Source of the DNA: Arundinibacter roseus
Lineage (GTDB): Bacteria > Bacteroidota > Bacteroidia > Cytophagales > Spirosomataceae
Length of the DNA stretch: 64,000 nucleotides
Reading direction: 5' to 3'
Assembly: GCF_004348825.1 (NCBI RefSeq)
Contig: NZ_SMJU01000004.1
Coordinates: forward strand, 326,759-390,758
In this document: positions 63,468-64,000 of the stretch, one piece after another
How positions within the stretch are numbered: the stretch's first letter is position 1
Layout: each line of letters starts with the position of its first letter
Program-made: the position numbers and the translations under genes
Notes under the pieces: generated by a model
What the model was told of the DNA's origin: nothing
The model's database searches: none
What the model saw: only the letters and a program-made list of their open reading frames with translations

Positions 63468-64000
63468 ATGAAAATAAATAACCTTCAAATTACCACGCTG
63501 ACGATCCTGATTTTTGCAGCGGCTCTTACGCGACTTTTACCTCATCCATTCAACTTCACACCGATTGGTGCAATTGCTCTCTTCGGAGGTGCTCATTTTG
63601 GCCGCAAGTTCCTGGCTTTTGTAGTTCCTCTGACAGCGATGCTCCTGAGCGATGCTCTCATTGGCTTCCATAGTTCGATGTGGGCAGTGTATATTTCGTT
63701 TGTATTAATTGTTTTTATTGGCATGGGAGCGCTCAAAAAAGTAACTGCGGGTCGCGTGTTTGGCAGTGCCATTGCATCGTCAGTTCTCTTTTTTCTGATC
63801 ACCAATTTTGCCGTATGGTACGGTGCCGAAAATTTTTATCCACAGACTTTCGCCGGTCTGCTTGCTTCGTATGTAGCAGGATTACAATTTTATCAGCAGA
63901 ATCTTTTTGGGAATTTATTCCTGAATACGGTTTATGGAGATCTGTTCTTTTCAGGACTACTTTTTGGTTCGTATGCTTTACTGAAAAGCAAGGTTCCTGC
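63468..64000 (+). CDS. DUF6580 membrane protein, 3'-truncated by window edge
   Basis: The frame is open from the ATG at 63468 to the end of the window (177 codons), so the C-terminus is missing. The protein is very hydrophobic with about five membrane segments and no signal peptide. The opening RLLPHPFNFTPIGAIALFGGAHFG is characteristic of the DUF6580 family, a group of putative integral membrane transport proteins in Bacteroidota, often found near vitamin or metal uptake genes. Only a few residues are likely missing. Substrate is unknown. Confidence 0.8.
   Translation, partial: MKINNLQITTLTILIFAAALTRLLPHPFNFTPIGAIALFGGAHFGRKFLAFVVPLTAMLLSDALIGFHSSMWAVYISFVLIVFIGMGALKKVTAGRVFGSAIASSVLFFLITNFAVWYGAENFYPQTFAGLLASYVAGLQFYQQNLFGNLFLNTVYGDLFFSGLLFGSYALLKSKVP

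Noticed and set aside
1-64000. CRISPR arrays, tRNA or rRNA genes, insertion sequences, phage or defence islands
   Set aside because: I looked for regular repeat-spacer patterns, cloverleaf-like stretches ending in CCA, transposase or integrase motifs and toxin-antitoxin pairs and found none that held up.

Overview
The window is about 64 kb of chromosomal DNA from a member of the Bacteroidota, most likely the order Cytophagales (Spirosomataceae/Cytophagaceae-like). I infer this from several things. Shine-Dalgarno sequences are nearly absent, and promoter-like TAnnTTTG boxes lie just upstream of starts. Several families typical of the phylum are present: a sortilin-like BNR-repeat secreted protein, a DUF1460 amidase-like protein, a DUF6580 membrane protein, a DUF2452 protein, a mitochondrial-type aconitase and a MenE of about 355 residues. 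I see no rRNA, tRNA, CRISPR array, insertion sequence, integrase or phage gene. The region reads as an ordinary, densely packed core chromosome; two genes are cut by the window edges (trpS on the left, a DUF6580 gene on the right).

Layout. 1-4.0 kb: the end of trpS, a PAP2 phosphatase, prs, a bL25/Ctc protein and an SDR oxidoreductase. 4.1-6.7 kb (minus): a membrane pyrophosphatase carrying a C-terminal OmpA peptidoglycan-binding domain. 6.9-14.4 kb: a secreted PIG-L deacetylase, a fused 5-oxoprolinase and a translationally coupled NRAMP-like transporter that lacks the family's metal ligands. 14.4-18.9 kb (minus): a TonB-dependent receptor and aconitase. 19.3-24.1 kb: topA, a class III sirtuin without zinc cysteines, an aldo/keto reductase and folD. 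24.2-28.7 kb: an aldehyde dehydrogenase, an XRE regulator, an unknown gene and menE. 28.8-33.4 kb: DUF2452, EVE, an unknown secreted protein, an RlmI-like methyltransferase and a TPR lipoprotein. 33.5-39.7 kb: the translation block thrS-infC-rpmI-rplT, then a DUF937 protein and dnaK. 39.9-45.9 kb: a 71-residue protein coupled to an SDR, an OmpA lipoprotein with an outer-membrane barrel, a TspO-like protein and a large TPR protein. 46-54.7 kb: an alpha-glucan/maltose locus. 54.9-59.1 kb: a fused trehalose synthase/phosphatase, a DUF1460 protein and an MscS channel. 59.3-64 kb: a DinB-like protein, the sortilin-like protein and DUF6580.

How genes may work together (inference). In the glucan locus two GH13 enzymes (one secreted, one a lipoprotein) would cut maltodextrins to maltose. 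The SUC/SLC45-like MFS carrier would import it. Maltose phosphorylase and beta-phosphoglucomutase would turn it into glucose and glucose-6-phosphate. The downstream OtsA-OtsB fusion could use glucose-6-phosphate for trehalose, and its neighbour MscS also fits an osmotic theme. The 5-oxoprolinase/NRAMP-like pair suggests 5-oxoproline salvage. I see no obvious defence or mobile island. The most unusual items are the pyrophosphatase-OmpA fusion with its relocated gate glutamate, the metal-ligand-free NRAMP homologue beside 5-oxoprolinase, the zinc-less sirtuin, a perfect 50-bp palindromic terminator, and a possible autoregulatory structure in the rpmI-rplT leader.
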